Source: Sulfurimonas sp. (GTDB lineage: Bacteria; Campylobacterota; Campylobacteria; Campylobacterales; Sulfurimonadaceae). From it: DNA of 64,000 bases. Below, piece after piece: positions 33,701 to 44,441 of the stretch (positions within the stretch are counted from its first letter, which is position 1; each line of letters opens with the position of its first letter). Under the pieces are notes generated by a model, which ran no database searches, was not told the DNA's origin, and saw only the letters and a list, made by a program, of their open reading frames with translations. Both the position numbers and the translations under genes were made by a program. The DNA lies in NCBI RefSeq assembly GCF_028714975.1, contig NZ_JAQTLH010000002.1, forward strand, positions 186,001 through 250,000, given 5' to 3'.

Positions 33701-33949
33701 CTCTATCTCAGAATCATCTCTCTTTTTTTCTTTTGCAAAATGAAGTTCTTTAGCAACTACGCTTATTTTTTCATCCCATTTAATGTATAATTTCTCAACT
33801 TTAACATTTTGAAATGATATATTGTCTATATATATTCCGTTTTGTAAAAGTATAAATGATGCAAAGAGTATTAAAAATATGAAAGAAAAAATACTGACGA
33901 GTATAAATTGGATTTTTGATATTGCACTAATAATTATGTTGTCGTTCAT
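30776..33949 (-). CDS. AsmA/YhdP-like large envelope protein (DUF3971-type)
   Basis: 1057 aa, N-terminal TM, beta-rich body, C-terminal AsmA-like segment. Confidence 0.65.
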   Translation of the reverse strand: MNDNIIISAISKIQFILVSIFSFIFLILFASFILLQNGIYIDNISFQNVKVEKLYIKWDEKISVVAKELHFAKEKKRDDSEIEYEKIIKIINSTLPFTVWFKEIIIEKMSLNDTDCVIRYTDDEKGLLHISSPDFILNSSLLLEKGLLTLKIDELKAIKKDVTIDGNISFDIKEKLKFTTTLNITIHNDTKLNLLAYGDTKKLSYKVESNENIKDTRQIVDLFDVHPDVKYWIYDAIEMSSLSLNELYGWIEYENLDKAYLNLYAKAVANDLTYTYDKKVDSVRTTKTDLEFKEGVLYIRPQNAYSYNFFLDKSWLKIDFSKKEELLTLYLLFKGKVNKELLSLLDRYKIKLPFIQNRGEVDTNLTLDINLITLGVEAVGDFYAKEAQINYLGLDIDIFDAHVFLKNYDVKVNNMAAKYSDIAASHVDLDFNAKESEGKLTFRFDTIDSKENSLTLLKNKEPLVATYSISPKQDYLTIDKSMWRFKEQTLYIDTMQIPFDIKELSATIPQTLVEVPNLLSAVVAGDIFFNSKKADFDIDLLKFNYLDISLDKLIPSFSLAYDTNKLTLSSKKEIKLKIEDKKLTLENLTANITPDIIQVKNLFLNFEDILKSEISSEYNLANSKGVINLQNLEFRNDSFGEILKTDENIRLLVGNKNNKTSISSKELDFEYLFSNDEWKVTLNSIDKIAKYSNILKEYGITNGNFILQKKSDEESMKFLLNTNHKYKILATKNKPVESYAINGEFNGKTKETSFKINDLIAVEIKKDIKIKADGIGINLDEVLNFSADRNNTQETKNSSDIYFEAKNSYIRLSENRHIVSDTISFKYIDEDLNAELTHKNGKAFLKLRDDILHLYGENFDDEFMGELFALSKFKGGSLEFYINGSTKEYNGVLYVKDTTILDYKILNNILAFVNTVPSLVTFSLPGYNQNGIAAKNAYLNFKFKDDIYKINNLHLNSKEIEIVGVGEASIKNNNINMDLNLKTGLGSSISKIPLIGHILLGKENLSTTLKLSGTLENPDVNTQITKDIAAAPFNIIKRALMYPFQLFNSEEEKEEKK

Positions 33950-34823
33950 CTACTACCTAAATAAGCCTATTGATTCCCCCAAGATTATATATATTTCCAA
34001 AGGTTCTATTAGTAAGATTATAACACAAATGCAAAATAATAATTATGATGTAAGTAAAATTGATGCGCTATTATTGAGAGTAATCGGCTCTCCTCAAAGC
34101 GGATGGATAAATATTGGGTCTACTTGTAACACAAGAGGAGATTTTTTATACAAGCTTGTAACTGCAAAAGCGGCTTTGCAAAATATTACATTAATACCCG
34201 GTGAGACAACTTATATATTTTTAGATCAGTTGGCAGAGGAGCTTAAGTTAAACAGAAATATACTTCAGAGCGAATATGAGCTACAGTCACAATACCCTGA
34301 AGGTGTGTTTGTTCCTGATACATACAGTATACCGATTGGTATAAGTGAGAAGCTAGTCATTAAAATTTTATTAAACGAATCATTATCAAATATGAAAAAA
34401 TTATCAATGAAAGCTTTTGGAATATACAATGAGAAAAAATGGTTACAAATCGTAACAATCGCGTCTATTATTCAAAAGGAATCTGCAAATATAGAAGAGA
34501 TGCCGCTTGTGAGTTCTGTTATTTATAACAGACTTAAACTAGGTATGAAACTTCAGATGGACGGAACTCTAAATTATGGCAAATATTCACACATTAAAGT
34601 CACTTCAACAAGGATAAAAGAGGACACTTCAATCTATAATACATACCTGCACAGCGGTATTCCTGAGTTTCCGGTATGCAATGTAAGTATTGAAGCGATA
34701 AAGGCTGCAATATTTCCGGCAAATACAGATTATCTCTATTTTGTAAAATCAAAGAACGGAACGCATGAATTTACGCGTAACTATTCTACACATTTAACCA
34801 ATATAATGCGTGCTACCAAATGA
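33879..34823 (+). CDS. mltG: Endolytic murein transglycosylase MltG
   Basis: YceG-like: IVTIASIIQKESANIEEMPLVSSVIYNRLKLGMKLQMDGTLNYG; start at MKEKILTS inside the longer ORF (uncertain). Confidence 0.85.
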   Translation: MKEKILTSINWIFDIALIIMLSFIYYLNKPIDSPKIIYISKGSISKIITQMQNNNYDVSKIDALLLRVIGSPQSGWINIGSTCNTRGDFLYKLVTAKAALQNITLIPGETTYIFLDQLAEELKLNRNILQSEYELQSQYPEGVFVPDTYSIPIGISEKLVIKILLNESLSNMKKLSMKAFGIYNEKKWLQIVTIASIIQKESANIEEMPLVSSVIYNRLKLGMKLQMDGTLNYGKYSHIKVTSTRIKEDTSIYNTYLHSGIPEFPVCNVSIEAIKAAIFPANTDYLYFVKSKNGTHEFTRNYSTHLTNIMRATK

Positions 34824-34960
34824 AACATATTTAAAATAAAACTAGATAGTTGAGTAATCTAATCACATATTGTTTGTCTTAAGTGGTAAGATACACCTTG
34901 TAAGTTTTTATCAAAGTGTACTCTTTGAGTAAAAAACAAAATATTAACCAAGGATGAAAG

Positions 34961-37162
34961 ATGTCAAAAATTATTTGGTCAAAAATAGATGAAGCACCGG
35001 CTTTAGCAACATATTCGCTTTTACCGATAGTAAAAGCTTTTACAAAAAACGCAGGCGTAGATGTAGAGTTGAGTGACATATCACTTTCAGGCAGAGTTAT
35101 TGCTACATTTTCTGATGTATTAAAACCGGAGCAAAAACAAAATGATGCTCTTGGCGAACTTGGTGAAATGGTACAAGACCCAGAGTGTAATATTATAAAA
35201 CTACCAAATATTTCAGCTTCGATTCCACAGCTAAAAGCTTGTATCGCTGAACTTAAATCTCAGGGATATGATCTTCCTGAATATCCAGAAGATGCTAAAA
35301 CCGATGAAGAAAAAGCGATTAAGGAGAAATATTCTACTTGTTTAGGAAGTGCTGTTAATCCGGTTCTTCGTGAGGGAAATTCAGATAGAAGAGCTGCTGC
35401 TGCGGTTAAAAACTTTGCTAAGAAAAATCCGCATAAGTTAAGAGCATTTAGTGAAAACTCAAAAGCTTATGTTTCTCATATGTCAAGCAATGATTTTTAT
35501 GAAAATGAGCAATCAGTTATCAAAAGCGGTAACTCAAAAGTTATGATTAACTTAAACGGTAAATGTTTAAAAGAGATAAATGCAGTAGATAGCGAAATCT
35601 TAGACGGTACATTTATGTCGGCAAAAGCTCTTAGAGCATTTTTTCAAGAGACATTAGATGAAGCAAAAGCTAAAGATGTTCTTTGGTCATTGCACCTAAA
35701 AGCAACTATGATGAAAATCTCTGACCCTATTATGTTCGGTCATGCTGTTGAAGTGTTTTTCAAAGATGTTTTCGCAAAATATGCAGCGGAGCTTAAAGAG
35801 ATTGGTTACAGCTCAACTTTAGGTTTAGGTGATTTGTACAAAAAACTTACAAAATTACCAGAAGCAAAAAGAGTAGAGATTGAAGCGGCTATCATGGCAA
35901 CTTACAAAACTCAGCCGAATATGGCGATGGTTGATTCGGACAAAGGTATTACAAATCTACACGCTTCAAACGACATTATCATCGATGCTTCTATGCCGGT
36001 TGTAGTTCGTGACGGCGGAAAAATGTGGAATGCCGAGGGTAAAGTTCAAGAGTGTGTTTCTGTAATTCCGGATAGAACTTATGCAACTTTTTATGAAGAG
36101 ATAGTTAATGATTGTGTTAAAAACGGTCAATTTGATGTAACAACTATGGGTAATGTTGCAAATGTCGGTTTAATGGCGCAAAAAGCAGAAGAGTACGGTT
36201 CTCACCCTACAACTTTTGAGATTTCAGAAGATGGTATCGTTGAAGTTGTTGACGCAGACGGCACAGTTTTAATGAGCCACAATGTAGAAAAAGGCGATAT
36301 TTGGAGAATGAGCAGAGCTAAAGATGCTGCTATTAAAGACTGGATAAAACTTTCTCATGAGAGAGGTGTTTTAACAGGAAGTCCGGTTATTTTCTGGCTA
36401 GATACATTTAGACCGCATGATGCAAATCTAATCAAAAAACTAATGGATTATTTACCTGCTCATTTGGCAAAAACTCCGATTGAATATGAGATTTTAGCTC
36501 CAAAACAAGCTATGAGATATAGTTTGAGAAGAGTTAGAGCAGGGCTTGATACTATTTCTGCAACAGGAAATGTTTTAAGAGACTATTTAACAGACCTTTT
36601 CCCAATCTTAGAGCTTGGAACTTCTGCAAAAATGTTATCAATCGTTCCACTTCTATCAGGTGGCGGTGTATTTGAAACAGGTGCAGGCGGATCGGCTCCA
36701 AAACATGTTGAGCAGTTTGTTAACGAAGGACACTTAAGATGGGATTCTTTAGGAGAGTTCTTAGCACTTGCAGAGTCACTAAGATTTATTGCTCAAAAAC
36801 ATAACTCAAAAGAGTTAGAAGCTGTAACAGAAGCTCTTGATGTTGCAAACGCAGGTTATTTGGATAATAATAAAGCGCCTGGAAGAAGTGCAGGAGAGCC
36901 TGACAATAAAGCTTCTCACTTCTTTGTAGCACAGTATTGGGCAGAGGCTCTGGCAAACCAAACTAAAGCACCGGCTCTTGCGGCTAAATTTGCTCCTGTA
37001 GCAAAAGCGCTTAAAGAGAATGAAGCTAAGATTATGGAAGAGTTAATGGCTGTTGAGGGTAAAGCTCAAGATATCGGCGGATACTATAGACCGGATGATT
37101 TAAAAGCTGACAAAGCGATGAGACCGTCTGCAACGCTTAATACAATTATTGATAGCATTTAA
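34961..37162 (+). CDS. icd: Monomeric NADP-dependent isocitrate dehydrogenase
   Basis: 733 aa; PVLREGNSDRRAAAAVKNFAKKNPH, GGVFETGAGGSAPKHVEQF. Confidence 0.95.
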   Translation: MSKIIWSKIDEAPALATYSLLPIVKAFTKNAGVDVELSDISLSGRVIATFSDVLKPEQKQNDALGELGEMVQDPECNIIKLPNISASIPQLKACIAELKSQGYDLPEYPEDAKTDEEKAIKEKYSTCLGSAVNPVLREGNSDRRAAAAVKNFAKKNPHKLRAFSENSKAYVSHMSSNDFYENEQSVIKSGNSKVMINLNGKCLKEINAVDSEILDGTFMSAKALRAFFQETLDEAKAKDVLWSLHLKATMMKISDPIMFGHAVEVFFKDVFAKYAAELKEIGYSSTLGLGDLYKKLTKLPEAKRVEIEAAIMATYKTQPNMAMVDSDKGITNLHASNDIIIDASMPVVVRDGGKMWNAEGKVQECVSVIPDRTYATFYEEIVNDCVKNGQFDVTTMGNVANVGLMAQKAEEYGSHPTTFEISEDGIVEVVDADGTVLMSHNVEKGDIWRMSRAKDAAIKDWIKLSHERGVLTGSPVIFWLDTFRPHDANLIKKLMDYLPAHLAKTPIEYEILAPKQAMRYSLRRVRAGLDTISATGNVLRDYLTDLFPILELGTSAKMLSIVPLLSGGGVFETGAGGSAPKHVEQFVNEGHLRWDSLGEFLALAESLRFIAQKHNSKELEAVTEALDVANAGYLDNNKAPGRSAGEPDNKASHFFVAQYWAEALANQTKAPALAAKFAPVAKALKENEAKIMEELMAVEGKAQDIGGYYRPDDLKADKAMRPSATLNTIIDSI

Positions 37163-37355
37163 TATCATTAGATAGACAGAGAAAAAAAGCTCTGTCTATT
37201 TTTTTCTTTTTTTTATGAAACTGTTTAGTTTTATAAAAAAGGCAAAAAAATGTCTTTACGCGTAGTGTTTTAGAAATATACTAAACTCATTTGTGATAGC
37301 ATATGTTTTAAGTGTATTTGAGTGATGCATTACAATTTTATCTCAAGGAGTCTAT

Positions 37356-38315
37356 ATGAATCAAGGAAAAAGAGTAGGAATAGTAGGTGCCGGAAATGTA
37401 GGCGCAACGGTAGCATACTCTTTAGCAATGCTTGGTTCTTGTCATGAAATAATTCTTCGTGATAACAAGATTGATGTTGCTAAAGGTAAAGCGCTTGATA
37501 TGAGTCAGGCTGCTGCAGCTGTTAGAAGTCATACGGTAGTTAGTGTGGCTGAGGATATGTCAGATTTAACTAATTGTGATGTTGTGGTTGTAACTGCAGG
37601 AAGTCCGAGACTTCCGGGTATGAGTCGTGATGATCTGCTTATGATTAACGCAAAGATTACAAAAGAAGTTATAGAAGGTATCGCGAAATACTCTCCTGAT
37701 GCAATTATAATTATGGTCTCAAATCCGTTAGATGCTATGACGTATGTGGCACTTAGAGAGAGCGGTTTTGAGAGAAGCCGCATTATCGGGATGGCAGGGG
37801 TATTAGATAGTGCTAGAATGGCTAGTTTTATTCAAGAAAAACTTGGCTACGGCGGCGGTCAAATTCGTGCTTCGGTTATGGGAGGACATGGTGATGATAT
37901 GGTTCCGCTTCCGCGCTATTCGACTGTTGCAGGTGTTCCTTTAACAAATCTTTTAACTGCTAATGAAATTGATGAAATTGTTATGCGTACAAGAAACGGC
38001 GGAGCAGAGATTGTAGGACATCTTAAAACAGGTTCGGCATATTATGCACCTGCAAGATCTACGACTATAATGGTTGAAGCGATACTTAAAGATACGAAAC
38101 AGATTCATCCGTGCGCGGTTTTTTTAGAAGGTGAGTACGGTCACTCTGATGTGGTTTCAGGCGTACCGGTTATGCTAGGCGCAAACGGAGCAGAAAAGAT
38201 TATAGAAATATCTCTTGACGAATCTGAAAAGAAGATGTTTGAAGGCTCTTGTAACTCTGTTAGAGCTTTAATTGACACGCTAAATAAAAATAATTTTTTT
38301 GATAAAGGAGAGTGA
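37356..38315 (+). CDS. mdh: Malate dehydrogenase
   Basis: [40 protein letters not shown]. Confidence 0.92.
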   Translation: MNQGKRVGIVGAGNVGATVAYSLAMLGSCHEIILRDNKIDVAKGKALDMSQAAAAVRSHTVVSVAEDMSDLTNCDVVVVTAGSPRLPGMSRDDLLMINAKITKEVIEGIAKYSPDAIIIMVSNPLDAMTYVALRESGFERSRIIGMAGVLDSARMASFIQEKLGYGGGQIRASVMGGHGDDMVPLPRYSTVAGVPLTNLLTANEIDEIVMRTRNGGAEIVGHLKTGSAYYAPARSTTIMVEAILKDTKQIHPCAVFLEGEYGHSDVVSGVPVMLGANGAEKIIEISLDESEKKMFEGSCNSVRALIDTLNKNNFFDKGE

Positions 38316-39708
38316 GTTGCGTACGCGTATAGAAAAAGATACAATGGGTGAGATTGCAGTTCCGTTTGATGCTTATTGGGCTGCTCAAACTCAAAGATCA
38401 ATAGAGAATTTTGCAATCGGTGAAGAGAAAATGCCATACGAGATAACAAGAGCATTTTCATATCTCAAAAAAGCAGTTGCTATCGTAAACAAGGATTTAG
38501 GCAAACTAGATGCTAAAAAAGCAGATGCTATCGCACAGGCTTGTGATGATATGCTATCTGGAAAACTAGATGGCGAATACCCTCTTGTTGTCTGGCAAAC
38601 AGGTTCGGGCACGCAATCAAATATGAACAACAATGAAGTTCTGGCAAATCGTGCTACCGAGATTCTCGGCGGTGATTTTAGAGTAGAGAAGTTAATTCAT
38701 GCAAATGATGATGTAAATAAATCTCAAAGCTCAAACGACACATATCCGACGGCTCTTCATGTAGCGGCAGTTATTGCGGTAGAGACTCGTGTTTTGCCTG
38801 CTATTGCTAAACTTAAAGCAACGCTGATTGAGAAGTCACAAAAGTTCGACCATATCGTTAAAATCGGACGAACGCACCTGCAAGATGCTACACCTTTAAC
38901 TCTTGGTCAAGAGATTAGCGGCTGGGTTGAGATGCTAAACAAATGTGAAAAAATGGCAAAAGATTCTCTTGAAGCCGTTCGTGAGCTTGCACTCGGCGGA
39001 ACTGCGGTTGGAACGGGACTTAATGCCCATCCTGAGCTTGGAGAGAGAGTAGCTTGTAAACTAACAGAGCTTACGGGACATGATTTTGTAACTGCACCGA
39101 ATAAGTTTCATGCGCTAACTTCTCATGATGCTTTAGTTTATGCACACGGTGCTCTAAAAGCACTCTCGGCAGATATGATGAAGATAGCAAACGATGTTCG
39201 CTGGTTGGCTTCTGGTCCTAGATGTGGAATAGGTGAGATTACTATCCCTGAAAATGAGCCGGGCTCTTCAATTATGCCTGGTAAAGTAAACCCAACGCAA
39301 TCTGAAGCAGTAACTATGGTTACATGTCAAGTTATGGGGAATGACACGACAATCGGTTTTGCGGCAAGTCAGGGAAATTTTCAACTAAATGTATTTAAAC
39401 CTGTAATTGCGTACAACTTTTTACAATCATGTCGTTTGCTAGCAGATTCTATTGTTTCATTTAATGATAATTGTGCTGTCGGAATAGAGCCGGTTGAAGA
39501 CAAAATAGATTTTTATCTAAACAATTCACTTATGCTTGTGACTGCACTTAACCCTTATATAGGTTATGAAAATGCGGCAAAAATAGCAAAAACTGCGCAT
39601 AAAAACGGTTCAACTCTAAAGGAAACAGCGATAGAACTTGGTCTGCTGAGTGCCGAAGAGTTTGATAAATATGTAATACCACAAGATATGATCTCGCCAA
39701 AAGCATAA
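38299..39708 (+). CDS. fumC: Class II fumarate hydratase
   Basis: [16 protein letters not shown] signature; exact start uncertain. Confidence 0.93.
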   Translation: MIKESELRTRIEKDTMGEIAVPFDAYWAAQTQRSIENFAIGEEKMPYEITRAFSYLKKAVAIVNKDLGKLDAKKADAIAQACDDMLSGKLDGEYPLVVWQTGSGTQSNMNNNEVLANRATEILGGDFRVEKLIHANDDVNKSQSSNDTYPTALHVAAVIAVETRVLPAIAKLKATLIEKSQKFDHIVKIGRTHLQDATPLTLGQEISGWVEMLNKCEKMAKDSLEAVRELALGGTAVGTGLNAHPELGERVACKLTELTGHDFVTAPNKFHALTSHDALVYAHGALKALSADMMKIANDVRWLASGPRCGIGEITIPENEPGSSIMPGKVNPTQSEAVTMVTCQVMGNDTTIGFAASQGNFQLNVFKPVIAYNFLQSCRLLADSIVSFNDNCAVGIEPVEDKIDFYLNNSLMLVTALNPYIGYENAAKIAKTAHKNGSTLKETAIELGLLSAEEFDKYVIPQDMISPKA

Positions 39709-39711
39709 AAT

Positions 39712-39807
39712 AAGTTCTCTGCCTCGTAAGAGGCTGGCTTTTCTAAAGAAACTTCGTTTTGTGCCACAGCGGCAAGCGTAGTAAAATGGGCTTTGCTCAT
39801 TTTGCGT
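39712..39807 (-). repeat. Two-hairpin intergenic repeat family, copy C (diverged, inverted)
   Basis: Reverse complement GCAAAATGAGC-AAA-GCCCATTTTAC...TGGCAC...GCCTC-TTAC-GAGGCAGAGAACTT aligns with copy A. Confidence 0.7.
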
Positions 39808-39837
39808 GTAATTAAATTAAAAAAAAGGAAAAATTGA

Positions 39838-41013
39838 ATGAATATACATGAATATCAAGCAAAGCAAATTTTTGCTAAGTACGGTGTACCGACACCAAAA
39901 GGTCTGATGGCTGAGAGTGTAGAGCAGGCAGTTGAAAATGCGAAAGTATTAGGCGGTCCTATCTGGGTTGTTAAAGCTCAAATCCATGCAGGCGGTCGTG
40001 GACTAGGCGGTGGTGTTAAACTTGCTCGCTCAATTGAAGAAGTTGAAAAACTTTCTCGTGAAATTCTTGGAATGACTTTGGTTACTCACCAAACAGGACC
40101 AGAGGGTAAACTTGTTCAAAAACTCTACATCGAAGACGGTGCAGACATCAAAGATGAGTTGTATCTTGGTGTTGTTCTTGACCGCGCAAAAGAGATGCCT
40201 GTAATCATGGCTTCTACAGAGGGCGGTATGGCAATAGAAGATGTTGCACATGACACTCCTGAGAAGATTATCAAAATCGCAGTAGATCCTGCTATCGGTT
40301 TTCAAGGTTTTCATGGAAGAGAGCTTGTTTTTGGTTTAGGTATAACTGACCCAAATGAGCAAAAAAAACTTATAAGCTTTGCTTCAAAACTATATAAATT
40401 ATATATGGAAAATGATGCGGAGATGATAGAGATTAACCCTCTTGTAAAAACTGGAAGCGGTGAATTTTTAGCGCTTGACGGAAAAATGGGATTTGATGAT
40501 TCTGCACTCGGTCGTCATCCTGACATCGAAGCGATGAGAGATATAAGCGAAGAGGATGCTGACGAGAGAGAAGCAGGAGAATACGGACTTAGCTATGTAT
40601 CGCTTGATGGTGAAATCGGTTGTATGGTAAACGGAGCAGGGCTTGCAATGGGTACTATGGATACAATCAACTATATGGGCGGAACTCCTGCAAACTTCCT
40701 TGATGTCGGCGGAAAAGCAAATGCTGAGACTGTTGCAAAAGGTTTTGAGATAATTCTTAAAAATCCTAAAGTAAAAGCAATATTTGTAAATATATTCGGT
40801 GGAATCGTAAGATGTGACCGTATTGCAAACGGTATCTTAGAAGCTACAAAACTTGTAGATGTTCATGTACCTGTAATCGTGCGTCTTGACGGTACAAATG
40901 CGCCGGAAGCCGCAGAGATTTTAAGAAATGCAAATATTGCAAATGTTATAGCAGCTACAGACTTGGCTGATGGTGCTGCAAAAGCAGTAGCAGCTGCAAA
41001 ACAAGCTAAGTAA
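39838..41013 (+). CDS. sucC: Succinyl-CoA synthetase beta subunit
   Basis: [32 protein letters not shown]. Confidence 0.95.
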   Translation: MNIHEYQAKQIFAKYGVPTPKGLMAESVEQAVENAKVLGGPIWVVKAQIHAGGRGLGGGVKLARSIEEVEKLSREILGMTLVTHQTGPEGKLVQKLYIEDGADIKDELYLGVVLDRAKEMPVIMASTEGGMAIEDVAHDTPEKIIKIAVDPAIGFQGFHGRELVFGLGITDPNEQKKLISFASKLYKLYMENDAEMIEINPLVKTGSGEFLALDGKMGFDDSALGRHPDIEAMRDISEEDADEREAGEYGLSYVSLDGEIGCMVNGAGLAMGTMDTINYMGGTPANFLDVGGKANAETVAKGFEIILKNPKVKAIFVNIFGGIVRCDRIANGILEATKLVDVHVPVIVRLDGTNAPEAAEILRNANIANVIAATDLADGAAKAVAAAKQAK

Positions 41014-41024
41014 GGAGGGGATTT

Positions 41025-41897
41025 ATGAGTATATTAGTAAATAAAGACACAAAAGTAATCGTTCAAGGTTTTACGGGAAAAGAGGGTTCTTTTCACGCTG
41101 AGCAGTGTTTGGCATACGGAACAAAGATAGTCGGCGGTGTTACGCCAAACAAGGGCGGAACTGAGCATTTAGGTCAACCTGTATTTAATACCGTAAAAGA
41201 GGCTGTACAAACTACAGGTGCAACCGTTTCTATGATATTTGTTCCGCCTGCATTCGTTGCAGATGCTGTTATGGAAGCTGCTGATGCAGGAATTGAACTT
41301 GCGGTTATCATTACTGAGGGTGCACCGGTAAGAGATATGCAGGCTGCTAAAGCTTATGCAGTTAAACACAATATGAAAACAATCGGACCAAACTGCCCGG
41401 GTATCATTACTGCAGAGGAGTGTAAAATCGGGATTATGCCGGGTATGATTTTCAAAAAAGGAAATGTAGGACTTATCTCAAAATCCGGAACTCTTACTTA
41501 TGAGGGTGCCAACCAAGTTTGCAGAGAAGGTTTTGGTATTTCAACTGCTGTAGGTATCGGCGGCGACCCAATTATCGGTCTTTCATATAAACAACTTCTT
41601 CCGATGTTTGAGGCAGACCCTGATACACACGCAATCGTTATGATTGGTGAAATCGGCGGAGATCTTGAGATCCAAGCGGCAGCATATATAAAAGAACATA
41701 TTACAAAACCTGTTGTTGCTTTTATTGCAGGTCAAACTGCACCTAAAGGTAAAAGAATGGGTCATGCAGGGGCTATTATAAGCGGCGGGGCAGGGACTGC
41801 AGCTGAGAAAATGGCGGCGCTTGAAGCAGCCGGCGTAAAAGTTGTCGTGTCACCGTCTGAAATAGGTAAGGCTATAGCCGAAGTTTTAAAAAAGTAG
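41025..41897 (+). CDS. sucD: Succinyl-CoA synthetase alpha subunit
   Basis: [35 protein letters not shown]. Confidence 0.95.
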   Translation: MSILVNKDTKVIVQGFTGKEGSFHAEQCLAYGTKIVGGVTPNKGGTEHLGQPVFNTVKEAVQTTGATVSMIFVPPAFVADAVMEAADAGIELAVIITEGAPVRDMQAAKAYAVKHNMKTIGPNCPGIITAEECKIGIMPGMIFKKGNVGLISKSGTLTYEGANQVCREGFGISTAVGIGGDPIIGLSYKQLLPMFEADPDTHAIVMIGEIGGDLEIQAAAYIKEHITKPVVAFIAGQTAPKGKRMGHAGAIISGGAGTAAEKMAALEAAGVKVVVSPSEIGKAIAEVLKK

Positions 41898-42084
41898 ATT
41901 TTACTGTGTGTGAGCCTCAATAAGTAACATATTTGTTATTTATTAGGCGCCAATAGCACAATTTAGAGCGATATTAATAAAAATTAGTTAATCTGTTTGT
42001 GAAAAAGAGATTTGGCATAGTGGATATTGTTACTTTTAGTAACTAGTAGTATTTTTTAACTTAAAATTAAAAATAGGAGAATAA

Positions 42085-42420
42085 ATGAGTAAGTTTAAAA
42101 CTCAAAATCCAGGTAACCAACCTGTATGGGTTAACACAAACAACTGTAAAGCGTGTGATATCTGTGTTTCAGTATGTCCGGCCGGCGTACTTGGAATGAT
42201 ATATGATAACAGATCTACGCTTGGTGCTATGATATCTGTTCAGCATCCGGAAGCTTGTATCGGTTGTATGGAATGTGAATTGTCATGTCCTGATTTTGCT
42301 ATATACGTAGCGGATAAAAAAGATTTTAAATTTGCAAAACTAACTGACGAGTCAAAAGAGAGACAAGTAGCAGTTATTGCAAATAATTATATGTCACTTA
42401 GTGAAAAAGGAGTTAAATAA
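42085..42420 (+). CDS. oorD: 2-oxoglutarate:acceptor oxidoreductase delta subunit (ferredoxin)
   Basis: Two 4Fe-4S motifs CKACDICVSVCP and CIGCMECELSCP; first gene of the four-gene cluster. Confidence 0.9.
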   Translation: MSKFKTQNPGNQPVWVNTNNCKACDICVSVCPAGVLGMIYDNRSTLGAMISVQHPEACIGCMECELSCPDFAIYVADKKDFKFAKLTDESKERQVAVIANNYMSLSEKGVK

Positions 42421-43574
42421 TGGCAAGAGAAGTAATCGGAAACGGTAATGAACTAGCTGCAGAAGCTGCTATTGATGCCGGTGCTAGATTTTTTAGTGGT
42501 TATCCAATCACTCCATCATCTGAAGTAATGCACGTTGCATCTGACCTTTTACCTGAGGTTGGCGGAAAATTTATTCAAATGGAAGATGAAATAGCGGGTA
42601 TCTGTGCTGCACTCGGTGCTTCAATGAGCGGCGTAAAATCTTTTACTGCAACTTCAGGACCGGGAATCTCACTTAAAGCTGAACAAATCGGTTTAGGTTT
42701 TATTGCAGAGATTCCTTTGGTTATCGTAAATGTTATGCGTGGGGGTCCATCAACCGGTCTTCCGACTCGTGTTTCTCAAGCAGATATCGGTCAAGCGCAG
42801 TATCCGACCCATGGGGACTATGCTTCTATTACTTTATGTGCAGGTAGTTTAACTGAGTGTTATACACAAACTGTTCGTGCATTTAACTTAGCTGAAAAAT
42901 ATATGACTCCGGTATTTATACTTTTAGATGAAACAATCGGTCATATGCATGGTAAAGCTGTACTTCCTGATCTTGAAGAAGTTAAAGCTAGCATAGTTAA
43001 TCGTGCAACTTTTGACGGTGCGCCGGCAGATTATAAACCGTATGATGTCCCTATGAATAAGCCGGCTGTATTAAACCCTATGTTCAAAGGTTACAAGTAC
43101 CACATTACAGGACTTCACCATGGACACGAAGGTTTCCCGACAGAAGATGCTGTTCAATGTGAGTTTAATATTGAGCGTTTAGTTGGTAAAATCAACACGG
43201 TAGCTGCAGAAAATGACGGTCTTGATGATTTACCTGATTATGAAGAGTATATGTTAGATGATGCGGAAGTTTGTATTATAGCTTACGGCTCAATCGGACT
43301 TGGAGCTTATGAAGCAGTAAATAAACTTCGTGAACAAGGTGTAAAAGCCGGTATGTTTAGACCTATACTACTTTGGCCGTCACCTGCAAAAAGAATTGCT
43401 GAAATCGGTGCAAAATTTAAAGATAAAATCTTTATTACAGAGCTTAATATGGGTCAGTACTCTAAAGAGATTGAAAGAGTTATCAAAAGAAATGATTTTA
43501 CTACACTATTAAAAGCAAACGGTCGCCCTATAGCACCTGCTGAGATGGTAGCAAAAGTTAAGGAGATGATGTAA
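42420..43574 (+). CDS. oorA: 2-oxoglutarate:acceptor oxidoreductase alpha subunit
   Basis: GYPITPSSEVMHVAS, SGPGISLKAEQIGL. Confidence 0.92.
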   Translation: MAREVIGNGNELAAEAAIDAGARFFSGYPITPSSEVMHVASDLLPEVGGKFIQMEDEIAGICAALGASMSGVKSFTATSGPGISLKAEQIGLGFIAEIPLVIVNVMRGGPSTGLPTRVSQADIGQAQYPTHGDYASITLCAGSLTECYTQTVRAFNLAEKYMTPVFILLDETIGHMHGKAVLPDLEEVKASIVNRATFDGAPADYKPYDVPMNKPAVLNPMFKGYKYHITGLHHGHEGFPTEDAVQCEFNIERLVGKINTVAAENDGLDDLPDYEEYMLDDAEVCIIAYGSIGLGAYEAVNKLREQGVKAGMFRPILLWPSPAKRIAEIGAKFKDKIFITELNMGQYSKEIERVIKRNDFTTLLKANGRPIAPAEMVAKVKEMM

Positions 43575-44431
43575 TGGCATTCAATTATGATAAATATTTA
43601 CGTGTAAATAAGATGCCGACACTTTGGTGTTGGGGTTGTGGTGATGGTGTTATCTTAAAATCGACTATCCGCGCTATTGAAAAAATGGGTTGGGATATGG
43701 ATACGGAAGTTTGTGTCGTATCAGGTATCGGATGTTCAGGTCGTTTTAGTTCATATGTAAACTGTAACACGGTTCACACTACTCACGGTCGTACTATGGC
43801 TTATGCTACTGGAATTAAACTTGCAAATCCGCAAATTAACGTAATCGTTGTAGCAGGTGACGGCGACAGTCTTGCAATTGGTGGAAATCACACGATTCAC
43901 GCATGTCGTAGAAACATAAACTTAAATTTTATTCTTATCAATAACTTTATTTACGGTCTTACAAATTCACAGATTTCTCCAACTACTCCTCAGGGTATGT
44001 GGTGTGTATCTGCACAAAACGGTAACATTGACCCGACTTTCAATGCTGCAAACTTGGCTATTGGAGCAGGGGCTACATTTGTTGCGCGTGAAACCGTAAA
44101 TGATCCTAAAAAACTTGAAAAAATGTTAGTTAAAGGTTTTGAACATAGAGGTTATAGCTTTATGGAAGTACTTTCTAACTGTCATATTAACCTTGGTCGT
44201 AAAAACAAGATGGCAAATGCTATGGAAAATCTTAGCTGGATTGATAGTATTACTGTATCAAAGAAAAAATGGGATGAACTTCCACCTGAAGAGCAGATGA
44301 ATAAACTCGCAACCGGTATTTTAAGAGAAGTAGTACAACCTGAATACACTGATATGTACGAAGAGGTAATCAAAGCTGCTCAAGGCAAGCGCGGTAAAAT
44401 CACACAAGCTGATTTTGCGAAAAAGATATAG
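43574..44431 (+). CDS. oorB: 2-oxoglutarate:acceptor oxidoreductase beta subunit
   Basis: TPP-binding GDGDSLAIGGNHTIHACRRNINLNFILINNFIYGLTNSQISPTT. Confidence 0.92.
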   Translation: MAFNYDKYLRVNKMPTLWCWGCGDGVILKSTIRAIEKMGWDMDTEVCVVSGIGCSGRFSSYVNCNTVHTTHGRTMAYATGIKLANPQINVIVVAGDGDSLAIGGNHTIHACRRNINLNFILINNFIYGLTNSQISPTTPQGMWCVSAQNGNIDPTFNAANLAIGAGATFVARETVNDPKKLEKMLVKGFEHRGYSFMEVLSNCHINLGRKNKMANAMENLSWIDSITVSKKKWDELPPEEQMNKLATGILREVVQPEYTDMYEEVIKAAQGKRGKITQADFAKKI

Positions 44432-44441
44432 GGAGCCTGAT

